From Celerinatantimonas sp046054165 (GTDB taxonomy: Bacteria; Pseudomonadota; Gammaproteobacteria; Enterobacterales; Celerinatantimonadaceae), in contig NZ_JBFNXK010000003.1 in assembly GCF_046054165.1 (NCBI RefSeq), positions 1 to 64,000 of the forward strand: a stretch of DNA of 64,000 nt, given 5' to 3'. Positions 1-8,644 of this stretch are shown piece after piece; positions within the stretch are counted from its first letter, which is position 1; every line of letters begins with the position of its first letter. The notes beneath the pieces were generated by a model that saw only the letters and a list, made by a program, of their open reading frames with translations, had not been told where the DNA came from and searched no databases. The position numbers and the translations under genes are program-made.

Positions 1-314
1 ACCAGAATCGCGCCGTCCATCTGCGCTGCACCAGTGATCATGTTTTTAACATAGTCAGCGTGTCCGGGGCAGTCTACATGAGCATAGTGGCGAGTTGGAG
101 TGTCATATTCAACGTGCGAAGTATTAATTGTAATACCACGTTCACGTTCTTCTGGCGCGTTGTCGATTGATGCGAAGTCTTTCGCGCTACCGCCGTAAGT
201 TTTCGCTAATACGGTTGTGATCGCCGCGGTTAATGTAGTTTTACCGTGGTCAACGTGACCAATGGTGCCAACGTTAACGTGCGGTTTCGAACGTTCAAAT
301 TTTTCTTTAGACAT
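1..314 (-). CDS. tuf: Elongation factor Tu, N-terminal part (cut by window edge)
   Basis: EF-Tu carries aminoacyl-tRNA to the ribosome as a GTP complex. Only the first 104 codons lie in the window; the gene runs off the left edge. The P-loop GHVDHGKT is at residues 19-26, switch-I RGITI at 59-63 and the G3 motif DCPGH at 81-85. The start follows an SD-like GAGGGACG. The gene lies 97 bp after tRNA-Thr(GGT) on the same strand. This is the tufB arrangement of E. coli, where tRNAs and tuf share a transcript, so this is probably the tufB copy. Nothing looks abnormal in the visible part. Confidence 0.97.
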   Translation of the reverse strand, partial: MSKEKFERSKPHVNVGTIGHVDHGKTTLTAAITTVLAKTYGGSAKDFASIDNAPEERERGITINTSHVEYDTPTRHYAHVDCPGHADYVKNMITGAAQMDGAIL

Positions 315-411
315 GATCGTCCCTCATACAAAGAGTCAACTGGTGTTCAAGCACCAAAGGTTGTTGAAACAAGCATAGCAAAACGATCTGAGGAAATATA
401 ATTTAAAGGAC

Positions 412-487
412 TGGTGCTGATAGGCAGATTTGAACTGCCGACCTCACCCTTACCAAGGGTGCGCTCTACCAACTGAGCTATATCAGC
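412..487 (-). tRNA. thrT: tRNA-Thr(GGT)
   Basis: The reverse complement folds as a 76-nt cloverleaf with acceptor GCTGATA/TATCAGC, anticodon GGT in the loop CTTGGTA, a T-loop TTCAAAT and an encoded CCA. It matches E. coli thrT almost base for base and is the last tRNA before tuf. Confidence 0.97.
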
Positions 488-489
488 AC

Positions 490-564
<75 letters not shown>

Positions 565-604
565 TTTTAGTCTTTAAATCAGACTACCTCAAACCGAGAA
601 TAAG

Positions 605-688
605 TGGTGGAGGGGGACGGATTCGAACCATCGAAGCTTACGCGGCAGATTTACAGTCTGCTCCCTTTGGCCGCTCGGGAACCCCTCC
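605..688 (-). tRNA. tyrU: tRNA-Tyr(GTA)
   Basis: 84-nt type II tRNA with a long variable arm, acceptor GGAGGGG/CCCCTCC, anticodon GTA in CTGTAAA, T-loop TTCGAAT and encoded CCA. It occupies the tyrU place between the second tRNA-Thr and tRNA-Gly, as in E. coli. Confidence 0.96.
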
Positions 689-702
689 ACATTAACCTAG
701 CA

Positions 703-779
<77 letters not shown>

Positions 780-798
780 GCGTTGCTAAGTGCTGCGC

Positions 799-827
799 AT
801 TCTAGGGAATCCATTTTTCAAATGCAA
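799..827 (-). promoter_or_regulatory. Stable-RNA promoter of the tRNA-tuf unit
   Basis: On the minus strand TTGCAT (822-827) is followed after exactly 17 bp by TAGAAT (799-804), and then by a GC-rich GCGCAGC discriminator. A GC-rich discriminator is typical of stringently controlled tRNA and rRNA promoters. The predicted start lies about 10-14 bp before the first tRNA base. Confidence 0.8.
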
Positions 828-890
828 CTGCTAAAATGAAAAAAATTGGTCTTTCTCGATTAAATGCATACTTTTCATGCAAAAATGGCA

Positions 891-1850
891 TTATTGAGGT
901 CGAAGAGAGACCTCTCCAGCCGCAAAAGACTGAATAATTCCTAATTGTTCCAGTAACAGATTTCCCTGTTCATCCACACCTTTCACCGCGCCAGATTCAA
1001 TATGTCCGTTACTAAAAACAAGTTTGACCATTTCACCATGAAAAATATCCAACGAGTTCCAACGTTCGATAAATCCACTTAAACCTTGCTGACAAAACTG
1101 CTGATAAGCTTGTTCCAAAGCACGATAACAGTCAACCAACAGTTGATTGCGATCCACACTATGTTCTTGAAGGTGCTCCAAATCCGTCACGGGTTGATCA
1201 ATGCTATCCAGTATTTTACCCAATCGAATATTAATGCCGATACCCGCCACCAGATGTAACTGTTGATGGGGTTGACCATTCATTTCGATTAAAATCCCGG
1301 CTAATTTCCGATGTCCGGCATAGATATCATTGGGCCATTTCAGCCCAACATTGCGATATCCTTGTTGGCGCAACGTCTCGGCAATAGCGACACCAACCAC
1401 CAAACTTAAGCCTTGAATCGCATCCAACCCACCTTCATAACACCAATAAATTGAAAAAGGCAGCTGTCCGGCGACAGCCGACTGAAAACCTCGACCTCTG
1501 CGTCCTCGGCCAGCACTCTGATAGTCACAACTCACGAGTTGCCCATGACTCAATTCTCCTAAATGTTCCATAACCCAGGTATTAGTTGAGGCCATTTCTG
1601 GAAAAATATAAACGGGGATCTGCAGCTTTTCTCTTAACCATTGTTCATCAAGCAGCGATATTGCAGCAGCCAAACGATAGCCTCGGCCCTTAACCGAGTA
1701 AATATCAACCCCCATATCGATAAGCTGATGAACATAGCTCGCGATAGACGTTCGAGATACATTCAGGATATCCGCCAAACGCTGACCGGAATGAAAGTGA
1801 CTGTCACTCAAATAATGGAGTAATTGAAATGCCTTCGCATGGTTTAACAT
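891..1850 (-). CDS. birA: Biotin--[acetyl-CoA-carboxylase] ligase / biotin operon repressor
   Basis: BirA makes biotinyl-AMP, attaches biotin to the BCCP subunit of acetyl-CoA carboxylase and, when not needed for this, binds DNA as the bio repressor. From the ATG at 1850 the protein has 319 residues. An N-terminal winged HTH spans about 15-60, the biotinoyl-AMP loop GRGRRGRG is at 114-121 and the catalytic KWPND at 171-175. The C-terminal SH3-like cap follows. An upstream start at 1877 would lengthen the overlap with murB. The ATG at 1850 overlaps the murB stop by only 7 bp and fits the family N-terminus better. With the HTH intact it is probably a true bifunctional repressor. Confidence 0.94.
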   Translation of the reverse strand: MLNHAKAFQLLHYLSDSHFHSGQRLADILNVSRTSIASYVHQLIDMGVDIYSVKGRGYRLAAAISLLDEQWLREKLQIPVYIFPEMASTNTWVMEHLGELSHGQLVSCDYQSAGRGRRGRGFQSAVAGQLPFSIYWCYEGGLDAIQGLSLVVGVAIAETLRQQGYRNVGLKWPNDIYAGHRKLAGILIEMNGQPHQQLHLVAGIGINIRLGKILDSIDQPVTDLEHLQEHSVDRNQLLVDCYRALEQAYQQFCQQGLSGFIERWNSLDIFHGEMVKLVFSNGHIESGAVKGVDEQGNLLLEQLGIIQSFAAGEVSLRPQ

Positions 1851-2878
1851 AATGATTTGAATACCTCTTGGGGACATAGCAGCCCCTCTGCACCAATCAG
1901 TAATACTTCTGGTTCTAATTCGACCTGATATCGTGACCAGACTTGCTGGCGAATATGATCGGCCAAGCTCACGATCTGCCGCCCACTGGCCTGCCTCTGC
2001 GGATTTGTGAGGACTAATGCTTGCTGGTCATGAACGGCGGCCTGCTCCATCTGGTAGCCTTTTAAACCACATTGATCAATCAACCAGCCAGCGGCCACTT
2101 TATAACGACCATCGACCAGCGGATAAACGGGAATTTCAGGTGCAATCTGCTGCTGCCTGTCCACCCATTGCGCTGAAACGACTGGATTTTTGAAAAAACT
2201 ACCCGCATTCCCCACTTTTTTAGGATCAGGTAATTTTTGTTCACGGAGTTTACAAATTTCATCAAATAACAGTTTGGGTGTTAAGGGTGACTTTGCCAGC
2301 CGGGCTAGAGGCCCATAACTCAGCTGCGGTTGCCAGTACTTCGATACTTTTAGTCCAATGCGGGTTATAACCCAACGATCCGTTACTCGCTTAAAATAAC
2401 TATCGCGATATCCAAACTGGCATTCGGTCGCCGTTAAACGTCGCAAGCAGGCTTGCTCGACATCCCACACGTCAACCCACTGACAAAACTGGCTAAACTC
2501 AACCCCATAAGCCCCGATATTCTGCACCGGTGCGGCCCCAAGGGAACTGGGAATTAAAGCCAGATTTTCTAAACCCCCGATACCATGCTCAATCAACCAA
2601 CAAACCAATTGGTGCCAATTCTCACCCGCAGCCGCTTCAATATACCAACCGTCAATTTTTTCGATCAGCTGTCGGCCTAAAAGACGATTGCAAACCAGCA
2701 GCCCCTGATAATCCTCCACAAAAAGAACGTTTGAGCCTTCACCAATCACAATCCAATCAGACTGCGGCTGTTGTTGATACAAGCTTAACTGTTGTAGATC
2801 TTTCTCGGACCGAATATACAAAATATCTTTGCAATAAGATTTTACTGCAAAGGTATGCAATGCCGTCACTTCTTTCAT
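1844..2878 (-). CDS. murB: UDP-N-acetylenolpyruvoylglucosamine reductase
   Basis: MurB is a cytoplasmic FAD enzyme that reduces UDP-GlcNAc-enolpyruvate to UDP-MurNAc with NADPH, the second committed step of peptidoglycan precursor synthesis. The protein has 344 residues, like type I MurB. Visible are the FAD-binding GEGSN at 46-50, the PVQNIGAYG segment near 117-125, the type I YRDSYFK at 157-163 and NAGSFFKNP near 224-232, which carries the general-acid serine (S227). A glutamate lies near the C-terminus in LEPEVLLIG. It overlaps birA by 7 bp and forms a murB-birA pair, as in enteric bacteria. Confidence 0.96.
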   Translation of the reverse strand: MKEVTALHTFAVKSYCKDILYIRSEKDLQQLSLYQQQPQSDWIVIGEGSNVLFVEDYQGLLVCNRLLGRQLIEKIDGWYIEAAAGENWHQLVCWLIEHGIGGLENLALIPSSLGAAPVQNIGAYGVEFSQFCQWVDVWDVEQACLRRLTATECQFGYRDSYFKRVTDRWVITRIGLKVSKYWQPQLSYGPLARLAKSPLTPKLLFDEICKLREQKLPDPKKVGNAGSFFKNPVVSAQWVDRQQQIAPEIPVYPLVDGRYKVAAGWLIDQCGLKGYQMEQAAVHDQQALVLTNPQRQASGRQIVSLADHIRQQVWSRYQVELEPEVLLIGAEGLLCPQEVFKSLC

Positions 2879-2916
2879 AAATTTTGGTCTATATCAAATC
2901 GATTATAGGTGGTGAA

Positions 2917-3870
2917 TCAATGGCGTAATAGAACTTGCTCCATGCGGTGCTCATCCCCTTTACATAGAATTAAATCAGCCCGATTGCGTGTCTGTAAAAT
3001 ATTCTCTTGTAAATTGACCAAATTGATCGTTTCCCAGATCCGCCGAGCCGTTGCCGTCGCCTCATCATCTGAAAGCTTGGCATAATTATGAAAATAACTA
3101 TCTGGGTCGCAAAAGGCACTTTTGCGAAATTCTAAAAAACGCTGGATATACCAACTTTCCAGCCGATCCGTTTCTGCGTCCACATAAATCGAAAAATCCA
3201 AATAATCAGAGACATAACGCCGGACCCCATCGTCATCCGCCGGGTTACTCTGAAGCACATTCAGCCCCTCTAGAATCAGAATATCCGGCTGATCGATCAT
3301 GGTTTCTTGATCGGATAAAATATCATAGGTCACATGGGAATAGACCGGAGCGGTCACATACCGATGACCCGCCTTCACATCGGCCACAAATTGGATCAGC
3401 TTACGGACATCATAACTTTCAGGAAATCCCTTCCTATGCATAATCCCCCGCCGCTTTAATTCTGCATTGGGAAACAAAAAACCATCCGTAGTCACTAGTG
3501 CAACTTTCGGATGTTCCGACCATCGATCTAACAGCGCCTGAAGAATACGAGCGGTGGTACTTTTCCCAACCGCAACACTTCCGGCGACCCCGATCAGAAA
3601 TGGAATTTTACTGCGGTGACTTAAAAACTCACCGATCACTTTTCGGCGATCCTGGCGAGATTTTACGTATAGATTCACTAATCGGGATAATGGTAAATAA
3701 ATATCCCTCACTTCTTCCAGCGAAATAGCTTCATTAATACCACGTAATCCCTGGAGATCCGTTTCGGTTAATGTCAACGGAACAGACTGACGTAGCTGGG
3801 CCCATTCATCCCGGCCGAACTCCAAATAGGGTCGCATTTTTTGTTGTTTAAACATGCTCGGATTCCTCAA
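2917..3870 (-). CDS. coaA: Pantothenate kinase type I
   Basis: CoaA phosphorylates pantothenate with ATP, the first and CoA-inhibited step of coenzyme A synthesis. The 317-residue reading has the P-loop GVAGSVAVGKST at about 94-105, TTDGFL shortly after, and PDILILEGLNVLQ and DPDSYFHNYA in the order of E. coli CoaA. The start is uncertain: an ATG five codons downstream (3855) gives MFKQQKMRPYLEFGR, which matches the family N-terminus better. It lies on the same strand as murB but is separated by a 38-bp gap. The S10 operon ends just upstream, which is not its usual neighbour. Confidence 0.95.
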   Translation of the reverse strand: MRNPSMFKQQKMRPYLEFGRDEWAQLRQSVPLTLTETDLQGLRGINEAISLEEVRDIYLPLSRLVNLYVKSRQDRRKVIGEFLSHRSKIPFLIGVAGSVAVGKSTTARILQALLDRWSEHPKVALVTTDGFLFPNAELKRRGIMHRKGFPESYDVRKLIQFVADVKAGHRYVTAPVYSHVTYDILSDQETMIDQPDILILEGLNVLQSNPADDDGVRRYVSDYLDFSIYVDAETDRLESWYIQRFLEFRKSAFCDPDSYFHNYAKLSDDEATATARRIWETINLVNLQENILQTRNRADLILCKGDEHRMEQVLLRH

Positions 3871-3985
3871 CAGAGCGAAAACCTTACCTGAAAAATGACG
3901 AACTTGCTACTTGTGAAATAGCTTTCATCCGGTCAATTGATTTGTCGTAAAAATTGAAAAGGAAGAATACAGGAGGGGAAAATAA

Positions 3986-4008
3986 AAGAGCCTCAAAAAG
4001 AGGCTCTT
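3986..4008 (-). terminator. Intrinsic terminator of the S10 operon
   Basis: A 9-bp perfect stem (AAGAGCCTC/GAGGCTCTT) with an A5 loop on the plus strand. Read on the minus strand it is followed by TTTTATTTT. It starts about 6 bp after the rpsQ stop, so the ribosomal operon ends here. Confidence 0.85.
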
Positions 4009-4013
4009 AGGTC

Positions 4014-4262
4014 TTAGGCTTTTGCGACCACATCAACCAAAGTCCAAGATTTAGTCTTAGAAATTGGACGACATTCTTTGATGTTAACGATATCGCCGAT
4101 TACAGCGCTATTGTTTTCATCATGAACGTGCAATTTAGTGGTACGAGTCATGAATTTCCCATAGATAGGGTGTCTTACACGACGTTCGATCAGGACAACA
4201 ATAGATTTATCCATTTTGTCACTGACAACTTTACCTTGTAATGTACGGATCGTTTCGCTCAT
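4014..4262 (-). CDS. rpsQ: 30S ribosomal protein S17
   Basis: S17 is a primary 16S rRNA binding protein of the small subunit (OB fold). The 82-residue protein shows the family sequences GKVVSDKMDKSIVV near the N-terminus and ECRPISKTKSWTLV near the C-terminus. It is the last gene of the S10 operon and its start abuts the rpmC stop. In most gammaproteobacteria the spc operon (rplN onward) follows. Here a strong terminator and then coaA follow. Confidence 0.98.
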   Translation of the reverse strand: MSETIRTLQGKVVSDKMDKSIVVLIERRVRHPIYGKFMTRTTKLHVHDENNSAVIGDIVNIKECRPISKTKSWTLVDVVAKA

Positions 4263-4453
4263 TACGCACCTGCCTTCTGATTCAGAATGGTTTTAACACG
4301 TGCGATGTTACGGCGCACATTTTTCAGCAAATGTGTCTGAGCCAACTGACCCGTGCTTGCTTGCATGCGCAGGTTGAATTGCTCACGCAACAGGCTTAAC
4401 AGCTCTGCATTCAGCTCTTCAACACTTTTGTCTTTAAGTTCGCTAGCTTTCAT
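4262..4453 (-). CDS. rpmC: 50S ribosomal protein L29
   Basis: L29 sits at the polypeptide exit tunnel and helps dock trigger factor and SRP. The protein has 63 residues from the ATG at 4453, the usual length. A GTG one codon upstream is possible, but the ATG overlaps the rplP stop in a TGATG junction, which suits translational coupling. It shows the two-helix layout with the conserved segment FNLRMQASTGQL and a basic RRNIARVKT helix. Confidence 0.97.
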   Translation of the reverse strand: MKASELKDKSVEELNAELLSLLREQFNLRMQASTGQLAQTHLLKNVRRNIARVKTILNQKAGA

Positions 4454-4863
4454 CACATTACCGTCCGAGTTACGAAAGTAGTACTAATTGGCAATTTTGC
4501 TGCTGCCAATTCAAATGCTTCGCGTGCCAGAGATTCTGGTACACCATCCATTTCGTACAGGACTTTACCTGGTTGGATCTGAGCGACCCAGTATTCCACA
4601 CTACCTTTACCTTTACCCATACGAACTTCGAGAGGTTTTTCAGTAATAGGTTTATCTGGGAAAATACGGATCCAGATTTTACCCTGACGTTTAATATGAC
4701 GAGTCATCGCACGACGAGCTGCTTCGATTTGACGAGCAGTTAGACGACCACGACCGGTCGCTTTAAGACCAAAGTCACCGAAGCTTACTTGAGTACCTTT
4801 AGCAAGACCACGGTTACGGCCTTTTTGAACCTTACGGAACTTAGTACGTTTTGGTTGCAACAT
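4453..4863 (-). CDS. rplP: 50S ribosomal protein L16
   Basis: L16 organises the A-site region of 23S rRNA near the peptidyl transferase centre. The 136-residue protein begins MLQPKRTKFRK and contains the basic GRGRLTARQIEAARRAM segment and GKGKGSVEYWVA near residue 80, both diagnostic. It lies 11 bp after rpsC within the S10 operon, and its stop overlaps the rpmC start. Confidence 0.98.
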   Translation of the reverse strand: MLQPKRTKFRKVQKGRNRGLAKGTQVSFGDFGLKATGRGRLTARQIEAARRAMTRHIKRQGKIWIRIFPDKPITEKPLEVRMGKGKGSVEYWVAQIQPGKVLYEMDGVPESLAREAFELAAAKLPISTTFVTRTVM

Positions 4864-4874
4864 TACCGTGTCTC

Positions 4875-5567
4875 CTATTTACCGCGACGTTCTTTACGTT
4901 TTGGCTTAGCAGGAGCTTCAGGCTGTGCCACTGGCATGCCGCCCAGTACTTCACCTTTGAAGATCCAAACTTTAACGCCAATAATGCCGTAAGTTGTCGA
5001 TGCTTCAGAAGTTGCGTAATCGATATCAGCACGCAGAGTATGCAAAGGCACACGACCTTCACGATACCATTCAGTACGTGCGATTTCAGCGCCGCCTAAA
5101 CGACCACTTACTTCAACTTTGATCCCTTTAGCGCCCAGACGCATTGCATTTTGCACTGCGCGTTTCATCGCACGACGGAACATAACACGACGTTCCAACT
5201 GACTTGCGATTGAATCAGCAACTAACTGACCATCAAGTTCTGGCTTACGAACTTCTGAGATATTGATCTGAGCTGGAACACCAGCCAGAGTGGCAACGCG
5301 TTTGCGCAGCTTTTCAACATCTTCACCTTTTTTACCGATCACGACACCAGGACGAGCCGTATGAATAGTCACACGGATACTTTTCGCTGGACGTTCGATC
5401 ACGATGCGAGACACAGAGGCGTTTTTCAATTCAGAAACTAAGAACTGACGCACTTTGTGGTCGCTATACAGATTATCTGCATATTCACCTTTATCAGCAT
5501 ACCAGGTAGAGTTCCATGGTTTGACGATACCTAGGCGAATACCATTAGGATGTACTTTCTGACCCAT
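4875..5567 (-). CDS. rpsC: 30S ribosomal protein S3
   Basis: S3 lines the mRNA entry channel and contributes to ribosomal helicase activity. The 230-residue protein starts MGQKVHPNGIRLGIVK. It has a KH domain with GVVIGKKGEDVEKLR at about 74-88 and the C-terminal S3 domain with GRLGGAEIAR near 155-165. The C-terminal tail is basic. It follows rplV by 10 bp. Confidence 0.98.
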   Translation of the reverse strand: MGQKVHPNGIRLGIVKPWNSTWYADKGEYADNLYSDHKVRQFLVSELKNASVSRIVIERPAKSIRVTIHTARPGVVIGKKGEDVEKLRKRVATLAGVPAQINISEVRKPELDGQLVADSIASQLERRVMFRRAMKRAVQNAMRLGAKGIKVEVSGRLGGAEIARTEWYREGRVPLHTLRADIDYATSEASTTYGIIGVKVWIFKGEVLGGMPVAQPEAPAKPKRKERRGK

Positions 5568-5577
5568 TGCTTATCTC

Positions 5578-5910
5578 CTAGTTATCAGATACAACCACAG
5601 TAATGTGGCTGGTACGCTTGATAATGCGGTCTGCGCGGCCTTTTGCACGTGGACGTACACGTTTCAGAGTCGGGCCAACATCAACAAAGACTTTGGCTAC
5701 TTTCAACTCGTCAATATCCGCACCTTCGTTGTGCTCGGCGTTCGCAATGGCAGATTCCAGAACTTTCTTCACTAAAGCAGATGCTTTTTTGTTGTTGAAA
5801 GTTAACTCTGCCAGAGCTTTCTCAACATTCAGACCACGAATCAGGTCAGCGACCAGACGGGCTTTCTGAGGAGAAATACGGGCAAAACGGTGTTTAGCTA
5901 ATGCTTCCAT
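5578..5910 (-). CDS. rplV: 50S ribosomal protein L22
   Basis: L22 lines the nascent-peptide tunnel, and its beta-hairpin tip is where macrolide-resistance changes arise. From the ATG at 5910 the product is 110 residues, the family length, starting MEALAKHRFARISPQKARLV. The loop GPTLKRVRPRAKGRADRI is intact. The reading frame is open further upstream, but that part overlaps rpsS and is not conserved. Confidence 0.98.
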   Translation of the reverse strand: MEALAKHRFARISPQKARLVADLIRGLNVEKALAELTFNNKKASALVKKVLESAIANAEHNEGADIDELKVAKVFVDVGPTLKRVRPRAKGRADRIIKRTSHITVVVSDN

Positions 5911-5920
5911 CACTTTCCCC

Positions 5921-6199
5921 TTAACGCTTTTTCGCTTTCTTATCAGCAGCATGGCCGCGATAAGTACGAGTTGGTGCAAATTCACCCAGTTTGTGACCAA
6001 CCATTTCATCGGTAACAAAAACTGGAACGTGCTGACGACCATTATGGACAGCGATGGTCAAACCGATCATATTCGGGAAGACCGTTGAACGACGGGACCA
6101 AGTTTTAATTGGTTTTTTATCCCCGCTTTCCACCGCTTTCTCTACCTTCTTCAGCAAGTGCAGGTCAATAAATGGACCTTTCTTGAGAGAACGTGGCAT
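5921..6199 (-). CDS. rpsS: 30S ribosomal protein S19
   Basis: S19 lies in the head of the small subunit, next to S13, and contacts the A-site tRNA region. The 92-residue protein begins MPRSLKKGPFIDLHLLKK and contains VGHKLGEFAPTRTYRGH, the family signature. It is 11 bp from rplB and 10 bp from rplV. Confidence 0.98.
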   Translation of the reverse strand: MPRSLKKGPFIDLHLLKKVEKAVESGDKKPIKTWSRRSTVFPNMIGLTIAVHNGRQHVPVFVTDEMVGHKLGEFAPTRTYRGHAADKKAKKR

Positions 6200-6210
6200 G
6201 GTGAATCCTC

Positions 6211-7041
6211 TTATTTATTAGATGTACGACGACGTACAATATATTTATCGGTACGCTTGTTGCTACGTGTTTTCTTACCTTTAGTAGGTAAGCCCCAAGG
6301 TGATACTGGATGACGACCACCAGAAGTACGGCCTTCACCACCACCATGTGGGTGATCTACAGGGTTCATAGCAACACCACGAACAGTCGGACGAACACCA
6401 CGCCACCGGCTGGCACCCGCTTTACCTAACTGACGCAACATGTGTTCAGCGTTACCTACTTCGCCTAAGGTTGCACGGCAGTCTGCCAACACCCGGCGCA
6501 TTTCACCGCTACGCAGACGCAGAGTGACATATTCGCCTTCACGAGCTACAACCTGAGCATATGCACCAGCACTACGTGCTAACTGCGCGCCTTTACCAGG
6601 CTGTAATTCAATTGCATGTACAGTTGAACCAACTGGGATATTACGCAATGGCAGGGCATTACCTGCTTTAATTGGAGCGTGGATCCCATTGCTGATCTGG
6701 TCGCCAGCTTGCATGCCTTTAGCAGCCAAGATGTAACGACGTTCACCGTCTGCATACAAAACTAACGCAATGTTTGCACTACGGTTTGGATCATATTCAA
6801 TACGTTCAACTTTTGCCGCGATATCGTCTTTGTTACGTTTAAAATCAACGATACGATAATGCTGTTTGTGACCACCGCCGATGTGACGAACAGTGATACG
6901 GCCGTTGTTGTTACGACCACCAGATTTGCTTTTGGTGTCCAACAGCGGAGCATACGGCTTGCCTTTATGCAGGTCTTTGTTAACCACTTTAACGACGTGG
7001 CGACGACCAGCAGATGTAGGCTTAGTTGTAACAATAGCCAT
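6211..7041 (-). CDS. rplB: 50S ribosomal protein L2
   Basis: L2 is needed for subunit joining and supports the peptidyl transferase centre. The protein has 276 residues, close to the E. coli length. Conserved GGRNNNGRITVRHIGGGHK appears near 40-60. The C-terminal PTVRGVAMNPVDHPHGGGEG carries the histidine important for activity. It is the fifth gene of the S10 operon, 15 bp after rplW. Confidence 0.98.
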   Translation of the reverse strand: MAIVTTKPTSAGRRHVVKVVNKDLHKGKPYAPLLDTKSKSGGRNNNGRITVRHIGGGHKQHYRIVDFKRNKDDIAAKVERIEYDPNRSANIALVLYADGERRYILAAKGMQAGDQISNGIHAPIKAGNALPLRNIPVGSTVHAIELQPGKGAQLARSAGAYAQVVAREGEYVTLRLRSGEMRRVLADCRATLGEVGNAEHMLRQLGKAGASRWRGVRPTVRGVAMNPVDHPHGGGEGRTSGGRHPVSPWGLPTKGKKTRSNKRTDKYIVRRRTSNK

Positions 7042-7056
7042 TTTAAGAAACTCCTC

Positions 7057-7368
7057 TTACTCTGCGCCGCCAACGAAATCGATGTCCGCACCTTCAGCTA
7101 AAGTCACGTAAGCTTTTTTCCAGTCGCTGCGGCGACCGATACGCATACCGTGACGTTTAGTTTTACCCTTAACATTCAGGGTACGTACGCCAGTAACTTC
7201 GACTTCAAACATTTTTTCTACAGCAGCTTTGATTTCAGCTTTAGTAGCAGTTGTGGCAACTTTAAAAACGATTGTGTTGTCATTTTCAGCAGACCCAGTA
7301 CTCTTTTCAGAGACATGTGGGGCTAAAAGAACTTTTAATAGACGCTCTTCACTGATCATTTCAGCCAC
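7057..7368 (-). CDS. rplW: 50S ribosomal protein L23
   Basis: L23 sits at the tunnel exit and is the main docking site for trigger factor and SRP. The 103-residue protein shows the family N-terminus LLKVLLAPHVSEKS and the segment VRTLNVKGKTKRHGMRIGRR. It may start a few codons downstream (MISEERLLKV). Its start overlaps the rplD stop by 13 bp. Confidence 0.97.
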   Translation of the reverse strand: MAEMISEERLLKVLLAPHVSEKSTGSAENDNTIVFKVATTATKAEIKAAVEKMFEVEVTGVRTLNVKGKTKRHGMRIGRRSDWKKAYVTLAEGADIDFVGGAE

Positions 7369-7961
7369 TCCTCAATCTGCTTAACTGCTTCTGCAGTAAC
7401 CAACACTTTATCGAAAGCGATGAGGCTTACTGGGTCAAGACCCGCAACATCACGCACATCGACGCGATACAGGTTACGCGCAGCCAGGAACAGGTTTTCT
7501 TCAACCTCATGAGTGACGATTAATACGTCATTCACGTCCAGATCTTTGAGTTTAGCGACCAAAGCTTTTGTTTTAGGCGCTTCTACATCAAATTTCTCAA
7601 CAACAACCAAGCGATCCTGACGAACTAATTCAGACAGGATACTGCGGATAGCCGCACGATACATTTTGGTGTTTACTTTCTGGCTGTGATCTTGAGTTTT
7701 CGCAGCAAAAGCAACCCCACCGGTACGCCAGATAGGCGAACGGATGGTTCCGGCACGGGCACGGCCAGTACCTTTCTGACGCCATGGCTTTTTACCACCG
7801 CCAGATACCTCAGAACGGGTTTTCTGAGCACGAGTTCCTTGACGGCTACCGGCTGCATAAGCAACAACCACCTGATGAACCAGTGCTTCGTTAAACTCAC
7901 GTCCGAAGGTAGTTTCGGAAACTTCAAGAGCGCTTTGAGCGTCTTTCAATACCAATTCCAT
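7356..7961 (-). CDS. rplD: 50S ribosomal protein L4 / S10 operon autoregulator
   Basis: L4 binds domain I of 23S rRNA with a long loop reaching the tunnel. In E. coli it also represses its own S10 operon at transcription and translation. The 201-residue protein has the extended loop RQGTRAQKTRSEVSGGGKKP followed by RQKGTGRARAGTIRSPIW, and the usual C-terminal domain. The operon leader upstream of rpsJ has the length of the E. coli L4 target, so autoregulation is likely but not shown. Confidence 0.97.
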   Translation of the reverse strand: MELVLKDAQSALEVSETTFGREFNEALVHQVVVAYAAGSRQGTRAQKTRSEVSGGGKKPWRQKGTGRARAGTIRSPIWRTGGVAFAAKTQDHSQKVNTKMYRAAIRSILSELVRQDRLVVVEKFDVEAPKTKALVAKLKDLDVNDVLIVTHEVEENLFLAARNLYRVDVRDVAGLDPVSLIAFDKVLVTAEAVKQIEEWLK

Positions 7962-7978
7962 TACTATCTCCTCAGACG

Positions 7979-8614
7979 TTATGCTTTGACAGCAGGTTTA
8001 ACGATCACGTCGCTGTTAGTTGCGCCAGGAATTGCACCTTTAACTAGGAGCAGATTGCGCTCAGCGTCGATACGTACAACTTCCAGAGACTGAACGGTTA
8101 CACGTTCAGCACCCATATGACCTGCCATTTTTTTACCTTTGAAAACACGGCCCGGAGTCTGGTTCTGACCAATAGAACCCGGTGCACGGTGGCTCAAAGA
8201 GTTACCATGAGTCATATCTTGGGTACGGAAATTCCAGCGTTTAATACCACCCTGGAAACCTTTACCTTTAGAAGTACCTGTAACGTCTACTTTCTTAACT
8301 TCATTGAACAGATCAACTTTCAGCTCGCCGCCGACTTCGATCCCTTCACCTTCTTCGCCATCTAAGCGAAATTCCCACAGGCCTCGACCCGCTTCAACCC
8401 CAGCCTTAGCAAAATGGCCGGCTTGAGGTTTGTTGATGCGGTTCGCTTTTTTAGTGCCAGTGGTCACTTGCAGAGCACGGTAACCATCGTTTTCTTCGCT
8501 GATTACGCGAGTAACGCGGTTTGGCTCACATTCGATAACGGTAACCGGAATCGAAACACCATCTTCAGTGAAGATGCGAGTCATTCCAACTTTACGACCG
8601 ATTAGACCAATCAT
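7979..8614 (-). CDS. rplC: 50S ribosomal protein L3
   Basis: L3 is an early assembly protein whose central extension approaches the peptidyl transferase centre. The 211-residue protein begins MIGLIGRKVGMTRIFTEDG. It contains the signature GTSKGKGFQGGIKRWNF and a QNQTPGRVFKGKKMAGHMG extension. The Gln before TPGRV is the methylation site in E. coli L3. It follows rpsJ by 30 bp. Confidence 0.98.
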   Translation of the reverse strand: MIGLIGRKVGMTRIFTEDGVSIPVTVIECEPNRVTRVISEENDGYRALQVTTGTKKANRINKPQAGHFAKAGVEAGRGLWEFRLDGEEGEGIEVGGELKVDLFNEVKKVDVTGTSKGKGFQGGIKRWNFRTQDMTHGNSLSHRAPGSIGQNQTPGRVFKGKKMAGHMGAERVTVQSLEVVRIDAERNLLLVKGAIPGATNSDVIVKPAVKA

Positions 8615-8644
8615 TGTAAAAACCTCTTATCTTTCCAGCTCTGC

